A DNA stretch of 64,000 nucleotides from Carboxylicivirga caseinilyticus (GTDB taxonomy: Bacteria > Bacteroidota > Bacteroidia > Bacteroidales > Marinilabiliaceae): assembly GCA_025499705.1 (NCBI GenBank), contig JAFMVE010000009.1, positions 1 through 64,000 of the forward strand. The letters run 5' to 3'. The notes below the pieces were generated by a model, which was not told where the DNA came from, did not search any database, and worked only from the letters and a program-made list of their open reading frames with translations. Positions 18,414 through 26,978 of this stretch are shown here, piece after piece (position 1 is the first letter of the stretch; each line of letters begins with the position of its first letter). The position numbers were made by a program, and so were the translations under genes.

Positions 18414-19643
18414 TTATAAAACTATTCCTGTTGATAATTGAAATGTATTATTAATCTCATTAGGTCTGACTAAACTTTCCTGTTGACCTCCTATTTCCAC
18501 TCTTCCTGATAGGTATGAAAAATTAACGAAAACCTTAATATTCTTTATCTTATACATTCCACCGATCTTGAGTATAAAACCTATCTTAGAATTATTGACG
18601 TCATTAATTTCTCCTTCGTAAATGACATTTTCTTGATCCGCATAGATTGTTTCTCTATAAAACCCAGCATCACCACCCAAACTCCAATCCTTATACAACC
18701 CAATACCTAGCGAAGGCCGAAATTTTCTTTTAGGATATGTATACTGTAATCCTCCTCCCGTTAAAAGCCTGGTATTTTTTATCGTTGCATAATTATTATA
18801 CTCAAGACCAATACGTTGCTCATTATAATAACCATGAAACTCATCTTTATTAATCTGCACCTTTGTAAACAGAGTTAATCTCTCATTTAGTCGTGGTACG
18901 ATAAATTGAATATCCAATCCTCCAACCAAAGAATGGCTTGCATCAAAATCAAATAATTCAATATAAGGATCCTGAACTTTATACGTTGTAATTGCATAAC
19001 CGATATAAGGCATTAAAAGAACACTTAATATTGGTTGTTCTTTTTCATATATAATACAAGACTCATCATCACATTTATAATCATGATATTTCTTTGTAAT
19101 GTTTATTAGTGACTTATGAGTAAGTACTGAGTTATTAATATCACTTTTCAATTCTGGACAATCTTTAAGAGCATATGTCAGCAATCCAATATATTTTTTG
19201 TTATTCCCAACTAATTGTACTCCATCCTTTTCGTAAGCGATATCATTACTTTCCAATTCAATCATGCCATACTCTTCTGAATCAATAAAATAAGCATAAT
19301 AATCGGCTGATTTATAAAAATATAAGCTTCTAATTCCTTTAAGCAAAAATTCAACCAGCACCGTATCTTTAACATGCTCATTATTGATATACTTTGACAC
19401 ATAATATTTACCATCATTAAACCTGTAGCCAAAAATTTCTTTCGGATTAAATTGCTTAATTTCCTGTTGACCTTCCTGTTGAAAAGAACAGAATTTCATA
19501 TTCCGAATGTCTCCTCTATAATCAACTAAGCCATAAATTGTGTCTAAATCATTAGTTATAACGTAACCCGGTCGTAAATCTGTTTGAGAATAGATTATGC
19601 TGCTAAAACAAAAAAGAATAATAGAAAAAGGTAATGATCGCAT
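18414..19643 (-). CDS. Secreted outer-membrane protein of the IPT operon
   Basis: The 409-residue protein has a signal peptide (LPFSIILFCFSSIIYSQ). The first 150 residues resemble the soluble N-terminal part of Bacteroidota proteins that open with a GYVITNDLDTIYGLVDYRG-like segment. The C-terminal half (about 200-409) has amphipathic beta-strands ending in an aromatic/hydrophobic strand (NNTFQLSTGIVL), typical of an outer-membrane barrel. It is the second gene of the operon, 10 bp after the WD40-like gene and 2 bp before the large lipoprotein gene. The tight spacing suggests it forms a complex with that lipoprotein; this is inference. Confidence 0.65.
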   Translation of the reverse strand: MRSLPFSIILFCFSSIIYSQTDLRPGYVITNDLDTIYGLVDYRGDIRNMKFCSFQQEGQQEIKQFNPKEIFGYRFNDGKYYVSKYINNEHVKDTVLVEFLLKGIRSLYFYKSADYYAYFIDSEEYGMIELESNDIAYEKDGVQLVGNNKKYIGLLTYALKDCPELKSDINNSVLTHKSLINITKKYHDYKCDDESCIIYEKEQPILSVLLMPYIGYAITTYKVQDPYIELFDFDASHSLVGGLDIQFIVPRLNERLTLFTKVQINKDEFHGYYNEQRIGLEYNNYATIKNTRLLTGGGLQYTYPKRKFRPSLGIGLYKDWSLGGDAGFYRETIYADQENVIYEGEINDVNNSKIGFILKIGGMYKIKNIKVFVNFSYLSGRVEIGGQQESLVRPNEINNTFQLSTGIVL

Positions 19644-19653
19644 AAAGGTTAGA

Positions 19654-20625
19654 TTAAAAAGTACTCTTAAAATTCATTTTGGCAACAGGTATTATTTGAA
19701 TACCCCTACCATGCAAAGAACAAACAATTTGTATCTGTTTTGAATTACTCCTAATAATTTGAATTTTGGTGATTGGCGCTTTTAACTTCAAATCATAAGT
19801 GCCGAAGTCTGATCTTACCAAAAGCTTTTGATTAAGTCCAGCAACAGAGATTAGTTTACCATCTTCACTAATATCCATCGTTAGCAACCAATTACCTGAT
19901 AAATTCTCTTCATCCAAAAGAGTAAAATCTTCTGATTTTGTTACTTTCCAATCAAATAGTTTCCCATCATCTCCTACAGCACACAATCTATTTTTAAAAT
20001 TATTAAATGAAAGGTCCCTCACCCATTTCTTACTAACTTCCATTCTTCTCAACCATTCGAAGGCAGGTGATCTAAAAATATTAATTGTTCCATCTCCACT
20101 AGCGATTGCCAGTAAACCAAGACTCTTTGAAAAATCAATAGAAGTAACAGGTCCATCAAAGTGATAAGAAAGCTTTGTCGTTCCAATTTCATCTATATTC
20201 ATTTCATATAAATTCCCATTGGAACATCCAATAAATAATTTATTCTTTTCTGCAATCAGGTTCAGACAAGTAACTTCTGAATCATCAATCTTAATTCTGT
20301 TAATTAGTTCCTTTGAGGCTTTTGAAAAAATATAAACTTCACCATTATTTGTACCAGCTACCAAATAATCACTGGCTGCATTTGTAATTATAGAGTTAAT
20401 GGTTTCGTTTATACCACTCCCAAATGTTTCTTTCAAAATGTTATCAGATAAATCCCAAACCAGTATCTTACCATTGTCAGGATAGTATAATTGGTCCTGA
20501 TCGATAACAATAAAATCTCTGATGTTTAAATCCGTAGAAGGTAATGTGGTAAATTTATTGTTTTGCGAATATATCTGCGCAAGAAACAGAGCAAATATAA
20601 TGAGAGAAGATGTAAAAGATTTCAT
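19654..20625 (-). CDS. Secreted WD40-type beta-propeller protein
   Basis: The 323-residue protein has a signal peptide (SSLIIFALFLAQIYSQ) and about seven WD40/YVTN-type repeats, seen as regular hydrophobic strand pairs such as DYLVAGTNNGEVYIFSKA and GLLAIASGDGTINIFRSP. It is the first gene of the five-gene minus-strand operon and is transcribed divergently from the AraC-type regulator at 20811, sharing a 185-bp intergenic space. A periplasmic or surface scaffold role fits the fold. No catalytic residues were identified. Confidence 0.75.
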   Translation of the reverse strand: MKSFTSSLIIFALFLAQIYSQNNKFTTLPSTDLNIRDFIVIDQDQLYYPDNGKILVWDLSDNILKETFGSGINETINSIITNAASDYLVAGTNNGEVYIFSKASKELINRIKIDDSEVTCLNLIAEKNKLFIGCSNGNLYEMNIDEIGTTKLSYHFDGPVTSIDFSKSLGLLAIASGDGTINIFRSPAFEWLRRMEVSKKWVRDLSFNNFKNRLCAVGDDGKLFDWKVTKSEDFTLLDEENLSGNWLLTMDISEDGKLISVAGLNQKLLVRSDFGTYDLKLKAPITKIQIIRSNSKQIQIVCSLHGRGIQIIPVAKMNFKSTF

Positions 20626-20810
20626 AAGACTTAGGTTCAGATTCGCTCAAATTTAACAAAAATATTAATTGTTACGATAATCTCTGTTCTCGAATAAATC
20701 TCAAAAGCAGGTATACTCTAATCAATATCGAATAATAACATTCAATTAATGTCAAATAACAAAAATTCCTTATTTTCGACATCGACCTTTATTAAGACAA
20801 AAATATTGGA

Positions 20811-21905
20811 GTGATTAACAATCTTTTAGTAATATTTTTAGTTGGTTCGTTAGGACTACTTTCTTTTATTCATCTTTCAGATCCATGGAAAATAAATAAA
20901 AAAGGTAACCTATGCTTTGGTATATTTCTTTTCTTTTGGGCTTCATTCTGGATTGATGAGATAATTGAAATAACTTCTAACGGCCAGTTACCAGAAAGCT
21001 GGAATTTACTTGTTAGAAGTATCCAAATTCTAATTACCCCATTATTATATTTTACAATCATCTTTTACTCCAATCCTTTTTACCGATTTAGAAAAAGAGA
21101 CCTTATACACCTTGCCATACCGCTTATTTATGCATTTTGTTTATATGCTCTTTTTAATAATCCCACTAATTCTAGTTGGTTGACATTAATAGTTATTAGC
21201 ATCATTTCCTTTCAGGCATTGTTTTACGTATCCATTTCATATCTGAAGATCAGGAAACACAAAAGATTACTTCATCAAATTACATCAAACAACCAAGGAA
21301 GAGACCTTATCTGGCTGGAATACATTATCCTACAAATTTTCATTACGAGCATTATTGTCGTTATTGCCAATATATTCTTCAAAACAGAAAGACCTGGCCT
21401 GCTTATAAATGGAATTAATGTAATGGCAGTTTATCTTATTGCATACTTTTCATTGCGCCAAAAAGAAATATTTCCCATTAAAAAAGGCCGCGAAAAAGAG
21501 TTGGATTACCTAAGCCATGATGATGATGAACAAGAGACCTCCAGGCGAAAATTGATTTCTGACACGGAATTAGAATCAATTAAAACCAAATTGATTTCTG
21601 TTATGAAAAATGAACAGCCTTATCTTGATAGTGAATTAAACCTTATGAAGCTGGCAGATTTGGTTGGTATAACACCGCATCAACTATCCTATACCATAAA
21701 TAATGGTTTTGATCTAAACTTCTTTCAATTTGTGAATCAGTATCGAATAGAAAAAGCAAAAGAATTATTAAATGATGATTCAAATGACTACACGATTCTT
21801 GCTATTGCTTTCGAATCAGGCTTTAATTCCAAAACTTCTTTCAATACTACTTTCAAAAAACTTACCCATCAAACACCTTCGGAATTTAAAAAAAGCAACC
21901 ACTAA
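20811..21905 (+). CDS. Membrane-anchored AraC-family transcription regulator
   Basis: The 364-residue protein has six to seven transmembrane helices in its first 215 residues and a C-terminal AraC-type double HTH (about 260-364: LMKLADLVGITPHQLSYTI and YTILAIAFESGFNSKTSFN). The start is a GTG with GGAG directly upstream; a -7-like TATTTTCG is at 20771-20778. Membrane-embedded AraC regulators of this design are common in Bacteroidota and sense an unknown envelope signal. The adjacent TonB receptor gene, with three GTTCG repeats in front of it, is the likely target. Confidence 0.85.
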   Translation: MINNLLVIFLVGSLGLLSFIHLSDPWKINKKGNLCFGIFLFFWASFWIDEIIEITSNGQLPESWNLLVRSIQILITPLLYFTIIFYSNPFYRFRKRDLIHLAIPLIYAFCLYALFNNPTNSSWLTLIVISIISFQALFYVSISYLKIRKHKRLLHQITSNNQGRDLIWLEYIILQIFITSIIVVIANIFFKTERPGLLINGINVMAVYLIAYFSLRQKEIFPIKKGREKELDYLSHDDDEQETSRRKLISDTELESIKTKLISVMKNEQPYLDSELNLMKLADLVGITPHQLSYTINNGFDLNFFQFVNQYRIEKAKELLNDDSNDYTILAIAFESGFNSKTSFNTTFKKLTHQTPSEFKKSNH

Positions 21906-21930
21906 TATTTAATTGATTTACAAATCAGAA

Positions 21931-21975
21931 GTTCGACTTTATAAAGTCACGTTCGAACTTAAATAAAAAGGTTCG
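21931..21975. promoter_or_regulatory. Three GTTCG direct repeats at 20-bp spacing
   Basis: GTTCG starts at 21931, 21951 and 21971, exactly 20 bp apart, in the 149-bp gap between the AraC-type regulator and the TonB receptor gene. AraC-family proteins bind direct repeats spaced about two helical turns, so this is a strong candidate operator. A perfect 14-bp palindrome GACTTTATAAAGTC (21935-21948) is embedded between the first two repeats. The last repeat lies about 39 bp upstream of a -7-like box. Confidence 0.6.
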
Positions 21976-22013
21976 TATTCATAAATTGGAACATTCATAC
22001 CCCTTCTGAAGTC

Positions 22014-22021
22014 TAGTTTTG
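22014..22021 (+). promoter_or_regulatory. Candidate -7 box TAGTTTTG of the TonB receptor gene
   Basis: TAGTTTTG matches the Bacteroidota TAnnTTTG consensus and lies 33 bp before the ATG. A TTG at 21986-21988 is a possible -33 element, but the spacing of 25 bp is longer than usual, consistent with activator dependence. Confidence 0.4.
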
Positions 22022-22054
22022 TCAAAATAACTATAGCATTAGAATGTTTAAATT

Positions 22055-24394
22055 ATGAAGAATATATTATTGTTATTTGCAGCTATTATATTATTAACGG
22101 AAGTAAGTATTGGACAGAACCTGAGCCAAACAATTAAAGGAAAAGTATTGGATGCAGACACTCACCAACCATTACCCGGAGTAAATGTTATTCTCTCCGA
22201 TTCGAATCCTCCTATTGGCACAATAACAGATTCTGAAGGAAATTATGAACTTTCCAATATTCCAATAGGCCGCCAGAGCCTACAATTTAGTTTTATGGGA
22301 TATGAACCTGCAAAATTCAGTGAACTGGAGATTGGTTCAGGAAGAGTTTTTGTATTGAATGTAAAAATGAAAGAGAGCTTTCAACAATTAAATGAAATAA
22401 CTATTAAACCAGAATTTAGAAAAGATAAGGCTCAGAATAATATGGCGACTTTATCAGCCCGCTCATTTAGTGTTGAAGAGGCTATCCGTTATGCCGGAGG
22501 TTGGAATGATCCATCTCGATTAGCCGGTTCATTTGCGGGAGTAACCATGGCTGAAGGCGTAAATGATAACGCGATCGTAATACGGGGCAATGCTCCAAAA
22601 GGTATTTTGTGGCGATTGGAAGATGTAGAAATCCCTGCTCCTAACCACTTAAACGGGGTAAATAATGGCGGTGGAATCGAAACTGTTTTTAGTATTAATA
22701 TGCTGGATAATTCAGATTTCTATACCGGAGCTTTCCCTGCAGAATTTAGTAATGCCATGTCGGGTGTTTTTGATATGAAATTCCGAAATGGAAGCAATGA
22801 AAAGTTCCATTCTACTTTTCAGGTGGGGTCGCAAGGTATTGATATTAGTGCTGAAGGTCCTTTTAAAAAGAATGGAGATGCAACCTTTCTTTTCAACTAT
22901 CGCTACTCAACCATGGGATTGATTGGGGAATTTTTGGATGGAAACTTTGGATTACCGACCTATCAGGATTTAAGTTTTAAAGTTCATCTGCCAACACAGC
23001 ATGCCGGTGAATTTTCGATTTGGGGCATTGGTGGCATAAGCAGTGTTTCATTCGATCCGGATGATGACATGAGTAGCTGGACCAACACATTTGATAACAA
23101 TCAATATTCAACAGGTTCTGATATTGCGGCTTCAGGCTTTTCGCATTTGATCAATACTGGTTCTAAAACTTTTATTAAATCGTCTGTTGCTGTCAGCTAT
23201 GATCAATTCAAAATGGAAAGTAACCAATGGCAACGCGATGGAAACATCGTACCTTTGGCCGACCATAACGAAGATAACATACGCCTTCTTTTGAGTAGCT
23301 ACGTAAATCATAAGTTTGGCAATCGACATACCAATCGTACAGGAATTCGATACAACCAAACACACTATAGCATCCTTGTAAATGGAAATCCCGATCCAAT
23401 GGATGGTTCAACCCTGATTCGCATTGCAGATCAATCTGGTAATATTGGACAAACTCAATTTTTTACTCAAAGTAAATGGCGCATCACTTCCACATTAGAT
23501 TTCATTGGTGGTGCAACATTTTCGCATTTTGATATGAACAATGAATTAATACTAGAACCACGTATCAGTAGTATCTGGCGTTTTTTTCCACAACATTCCA
23601 TCAGCCTGGCTTATGGAAAACATAGCCGTCCGGAACCATTACGCTTTTATGAAGCTCAGAGTTCAAGTGGTGAAGCTTTGAATCCTAATTTAAAAATGAC
23701 CAAAGCCAATCATTTTGTTTTGGGATATGATTTTCGAATCAATTCAAATTTAAAACTAAAAATTGAAGGCTATTATCAGCAATTATATGATGTTCCTGTG
23801 ATTGATGGGACCTCATATTCAATTTTAAACTACAAATGGGACGATTACTTCGAAGATGCTTTGGTAAACAACGGCTCAGGAACTAATACTGGGATTGATA
23901 TAACACTCGAAAGATTTATGAAACAAGGTACTTATTATATGATGACAGCTTCATTTTTCGATTCGAAATATGTTGGAGGTGACAAGGTTGAACGTAATAC
24001 CTCGTTCAACCGTAATTATGTAATTAATCTTCTGGGGGGTAAAGAATGGAAAGCAGGTGTAAATAACAGCTTTGGATTAAATACCAAAATAGCTTTAATG
24101 GGTGGAAATCGTTTTACTCCGGCCGACCAGGAAGCATCCAGACAAAACGAAATGGTAATATTAGACGAAAGTAAAGCCTTTGAATGGCAGGAAGATCCTA
24201 AATTATTTATCGACTTATCGTTGAATTACAAAATTAACAGAAAGGGAAAAGCTCATGTATTAATGATACAAGCTAAAAATCTTTTGGCTCAAAAAGAGAT
24301 GTTTGGTTGGGCTTATGACTTTGAAAAACAAAAAGTAATTGAACATGGAATGGCAATGATTTATCCATATTTTACTTATCGAATTGAGTTTTAA
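22055..24394 (+). CDS. TonB-dependent receptor
   Basis: The 779-residue outer-membrane receptor has a signal peptide (1-20), an N-terminal carboxypeptidase-regulatory-like (CarbopepD_reg_2) domain (about 27-110: GKVLDADTHQPLPGVNVIL), a plug domain (about 125-240) and a 22-strand barrel ending in the aromatic strand YPYFTYRIEF. It lacks a SusD partner, and its length is that of a classical TonB receptor rather than a SusC. The substrate could be a siderophore, peptide or other small ligand; nothing in the sequence decides. It follows the AraC regulator and the GTTCG repeats and is closed by a strong terminator at 24397-24425. Confidence 0.88.
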   Translation: MKNILLLFAAIILLTEVSIGQNLSQTIKGKVLDADTHQPLPGVNVILSDSNPPIGTITDSEGNYELSNIPIGRQSLQFSFMGYEPAKFSELEIGSGRVFVLNVKMKESFQQLNEITIKPEFRKDKAQNNMATLSARSFSVEEAIRYAGGWNDPSRLAGSFAGVTMAEGVNDNAIVIRGNAPKGILWRLEDVEIPAPNHLNGVNNGGGIETVFSINMLDNSDFYTGAFPAEFSNAMSGVFDMKFRNGSNEKFHSTFQVGSQGIDISAEGPFKKNGDATFLFNYRYSTMGLIGEFLDGNFGLPTYQDLSFKVHLPTQHAGEFSIWGIGGISSVSFDPDDDMSSWTNTFDNNQYSTGSDIAASGFSHLINTGSKTFIKSSVAVSYDQFKMESNQWQRDGNIVPLADHNEDNIRLLLSSYVNHKFGNRHTNRTGIRYNQTHYSILVNGNPDPMDGSTLIRIADQSGNIGQTQFFTQSKWRITSTLDFIGGATFSHFDMNNELILEPRISSIWRFFPQHSISLAYGKHSRPEPLRFYEAQSSSGEALNPNLKMTKANHFVLGYDFRINSNLKLKIEGYYQQLYDVPVIDGTSYSILNYKWDDYFEDALVNNGSGTNTGIDITLERFMKQGTYYMMTASFFDSKYVGGDKVERNTSFNRNYVINLLGGKEWKAGVNNSFGLNTKIALMGGNRFTPADQEASRQNEMVILDESKAFEWQEDPKLFIDLSLNYKINRKGKAHVLMIQAKNLLAQKEMFGWAYDFEKQKVIEHGMAMIYPYFTYRIEF

Positions 24395-24396
24395 AT

Positions 24397-24425
24397 AAAA
24401 GAGGAACCTGACCAGTTCCTCTTTT
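24397..24425. terminator. Bidirectional terminator between convergent genes
   Basis: AAAAGAGGAAC (24397-24407) and GTTCCTCTTTT (24415-24425) form a perfect 11-bp stem with a 7-base loop, with T-runs on both strands. It serves the TonB receptor gene and the converging beta-helix gene. Confidence 0.85.
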
Positions 24426-24435
24426 ACAAGTTTTA

Positions 24436-26676
24436 TTACTTTACAACCAGTTTACACTTATAAATTTGATCATCATACTGTATATTAACCAGATATACAC
24501 CAGACTTATTATACTCCATTGCATATGCCATTGATGAAACATTTTTGAAATTCTTTTCAACAATCAACTTACCTGACAAATCATATACTGTAACGACTAC
24601 TTGCTCTGACAAATGAGGTAATATAATGTTAATCAAATTATCTGAACCAATAGGATTAGGATAAACCAAAACATTTGTATTAGCTACTGTTTTTACTAAA
24701 CCGGTTGAGATAGTTGTCTCATAAACTCCCATATCAACAACATTATTTTTGATTCGTTCACTAAAGTCAAGATCCAATGAGTAATTTGCTATTGAACTAT
24801 TAGAAGCGGCGTCAATACATGGAGAAGCATTTGTTTGGTGGAAATCCAATCCTGTTGCATCAACGAACAATGGATTGTCATTAATATTACCAGCGCCGGA
24901 TATTGCATCTTCAAGACATGAGTATTCAACTTGATTAACATTGTAGGTATTATTTCCGGTGACATTGGCTGTATTGCCCCAAACAATGCTATTATAAACT
25001 TTCAGGTTACCAACAGAATGGCCAAACAATCCGCCACCTGTATCATTTGAGTGATTATTAACAACCGTACAATTAATCAATGTTGTAGATCCTTGATCTA
25101 AATCCTGATAGACTCCGGCTCCCCAGCGATTACTTACATTGTTATAAATCAAACAGTTTACCAAATGCAATGCACTGTAACGGTTATAAACACCACCGCC
25201 ATCATAACTTGTTGCATGATTATCACGAACAATAACATTTACTAACGCAACGTCACCTGTCATGGAAACGATTCCACCACCTCCATAAGCCTTTTCCAGG
25301 ATCACACCATCTATTACTACCTTATCATCTGAGGCTGCCTCAACTCTAATTAATCGTTCTGTGTTATCACTTAAATCGTCTGCCACTCCAATATCTCCAC
25401 TAATTATAGTTGGGTTTAAATTGAAATTTCGTTCTGTAACTGATGTTTCCAAACCCGAGAAACCTCCATAAATACTTATGCTCTGTTGAATTAATAGCTG
25501 ATCTGAAGTCGCTGTACCTTCTGTAACATAGTAGGTTCCTTCTGCAAGCCAGATTTCATCTCCTGCCTGTGCAGCTGAAATGGCAGATTGTAAATCGGTA
25601 TAAACAACGCTTTGCCCACTCCAGGCGGGACTTCCCGAACCAGGTTTTACGTAGATAACACCAGCTTGTGGAATATATTCCATTGCCCCCATATCAACCG
25701 TTGCAATAACTCTTGCATGGCAGTTCAGATCTTTTGTTTCTGAAATCAAGTCATTAGAGGCTGCACCAATAGCAGGTGATGCGCCGGTCAGATTATAATT
25801 ATTTGCTGATTCATCAACAAACAATGGATTATCATTAATATTACCGGTTCCGTTTATTGCGTCTTCAAGACAAGAGTATTCCACTTGACTTACATTGTAT
25901 GTATTATCTCCGGTAACATTGGCCGTATTGCCCCAAACAATGCTATTATAAACTTTCAGGTTACCAACAGAATGCCCAAACAATCCACCGCCTGTATCAT
26001 TCGAATGATTATTAACAACCGTACAGTTTATCAATGTTGTTGATCCTTGATCTAAATCCTGATATACGCCGGCTCCCCAACGATTACTTTCATTGCTATA
26101 AATCAAACAATTTACCAGTTTTAATGTACTGTATCGGTTATAAACACCACCGCCATCATAACTTGTTGCATGATTATCACGAACAATAACATTTACTAAC
26201 GCAACATCTCCTGTCATGGAAACTATTCCACCACTTCCAAAGGCTTTTTCAAGAATCACACCATCAATTACTACCTTATCATCTGCAGCTGCCTCAACTC
26301 TGATTAATCGTTCTGTGTTATCACTTAAATCGCCTGCAACTCCAATATCTCCGCTAATTATAGTTGGATATAAATTCCAGTTTCTATCTGCCTTTAAAGT
26401 TTCCGAACCCGAAAAACCTCCATAAATACTTATGCTCTGCTGAATTAAAAGCTGATCTGAAGTCGCATTATCTTCTGTAACATAGTAGGTTCCTTCTGCA
26501 AGCCAGATTTCGTCTCCTGCCTGTGCTGCATTAATGGCACTTTGTATATTTGTATAAATCGTACTTTGTTCACTCCAAGCTGTACTTTCTGAGCCAGGCT
26601 TAACATAAATAACACCTGCCTTCACAGATAAAACAAAGCTTATTGCGCAAATAAAAGCAAATAGATTTCTTTTCAT
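24436..26676 (-). CDS. Tandem beta-helix surface protein, T9SS cargo
   Basis: The 746-residue protein has a signal peptide (1-20). Two copies of a parallel beta-helix unit of 318 residues follow, each opening GVIYVKPGS, passing through LAEGTYYVT, IYGGFSG and GGGVYNRYS, and closing at VDMG. The C-terminal 85 residues are a type IX sorting domain (VLVYPNPIG...VYDLSGKLIVEK...VYLVNIQYD). The fold is that of the pectate-lyase-like choice-of-anchor/polymorphic outer-membrane repeat proteins; no lyase catalytic residues are evident, so enzymatic activity is not claimed. It is exported by T9SS and attached or released at the surface. It is convergent with the TonB receptor gene. Confidence 0.8.
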   Translation of the reverse strand: MKRNLFAFICAISFVLSVKAGVIYVKPGSESTAWSEQSTIYTNIQSAINAAQAGDEIWLAEGTYYVTEDNATSDQLLIQQSISIYGGFSGSETLKADRNWNLYPTIISGDIGVAGDLSDNTERLIRVEAAADDKVVIDGVILEKAFGSGGIVSMTGDVALVNVIVRDNHATSYDGGGVYNRYSTLKLVNCLIYSNESNRWGAGVYQDLDQGSTTLINCTVVNNHSNDTGGGLFGHSVGNLKVYNSIVWGNTANVTGDNTYNVSQVEYSCLEDAINGTGNINDNPLFVDESANNYNLTGASPAIGAASNDLISETKDLNCHARVIATVDMGAMEYIPQAGVIYVKPGSGSPAWSGQSVVYTDLQSAISAAQAGDEIWLAEGTYYVTEGTATSDQLLIQQSISIYGGFSGLETSVTERNFNLNPTIISGDIGVADDLSDNTERLIRVEAASDDKVVIDGVILEKAYGGGGIVSMTGDVALVNVIVRDNHATSYDGGGVYNRYSALHLVNCLIYNNVSNRWGAGVYQDLDQGSTTLINCTVVNNHSNDTGGGLFGHSVGNLKVYNSIVWGNTANVTGNNTYNVNQVEYSCLEDAISGAGNINDNPLFVDATGLDFHQTNASPCIDAASNSSIANYSLDLDFSERIKNNVVDMGVYETTISTGLVKTVANTNVLVYPNPIGSDNLINIILPHLSEQVVVTVYDLSGKLIVEKNFKNVSSMAYAMEYNKSGVYLVNIQYDDQIYKCKLVVK
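24709..26616 (-). repeat. 954-bp tandem duplication inside the beta-helix gene
   Basis: The first unit spans about 25663-26616 and the second about 24709-25662. Anchor strings such as TTCAGGTTACCAACAGAATG end at 25020 and 25974, giving a period of exactly 954 bp (318 codons). Long stretches are identical at DNA level, including synonymous positions, so the duplication is recent or kept similar by gene conversion. Confidence 0.85.
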
Positions 26677-26978
26677 AAAAAATACTTCTTCTTAAATAAT
26701 TATCAGTTTAAAAACCTGCAAAAATATAAATTATATTGAATAATTTTCATTGTCAAAAAAGTATCTATCTAATTAAACGAACTCTAATACAGCACTTGAG
26801 AATCATCTTCGAAACCACAACCTTTTTGATTAATAGCAACTCATGCAGATTTTGTGCTGCTTTATGCAGAATTTATAAAACATCTTGTCCTTATTTTATT
26901 GTTTTTTTGAAGGTTGATAATTAAGTGATTTCTGAATTCATTCTTTCAATAGAAATCGCTTATAACTGAATGCATAAA

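Noticed and set aside
22055..24394. SusC-type transporter
   Set aside because: No SusC/RagA signature, only 779 residues and no SusD partner; it is a classical TonB-dependent receptor.
24709..26616. A mobile element or CRISPR-like array
   Set aside because: The repeat is two large in-frame coding units, with no terminal inverted repeats, transposase or short regular spacers.
26677..26969. A small gene between the beta-helix and BNR genes
   Set aside because: The only reading (26736-26924) has no homology-like features or ribosome-binding site; the region is AT-rich spacer.
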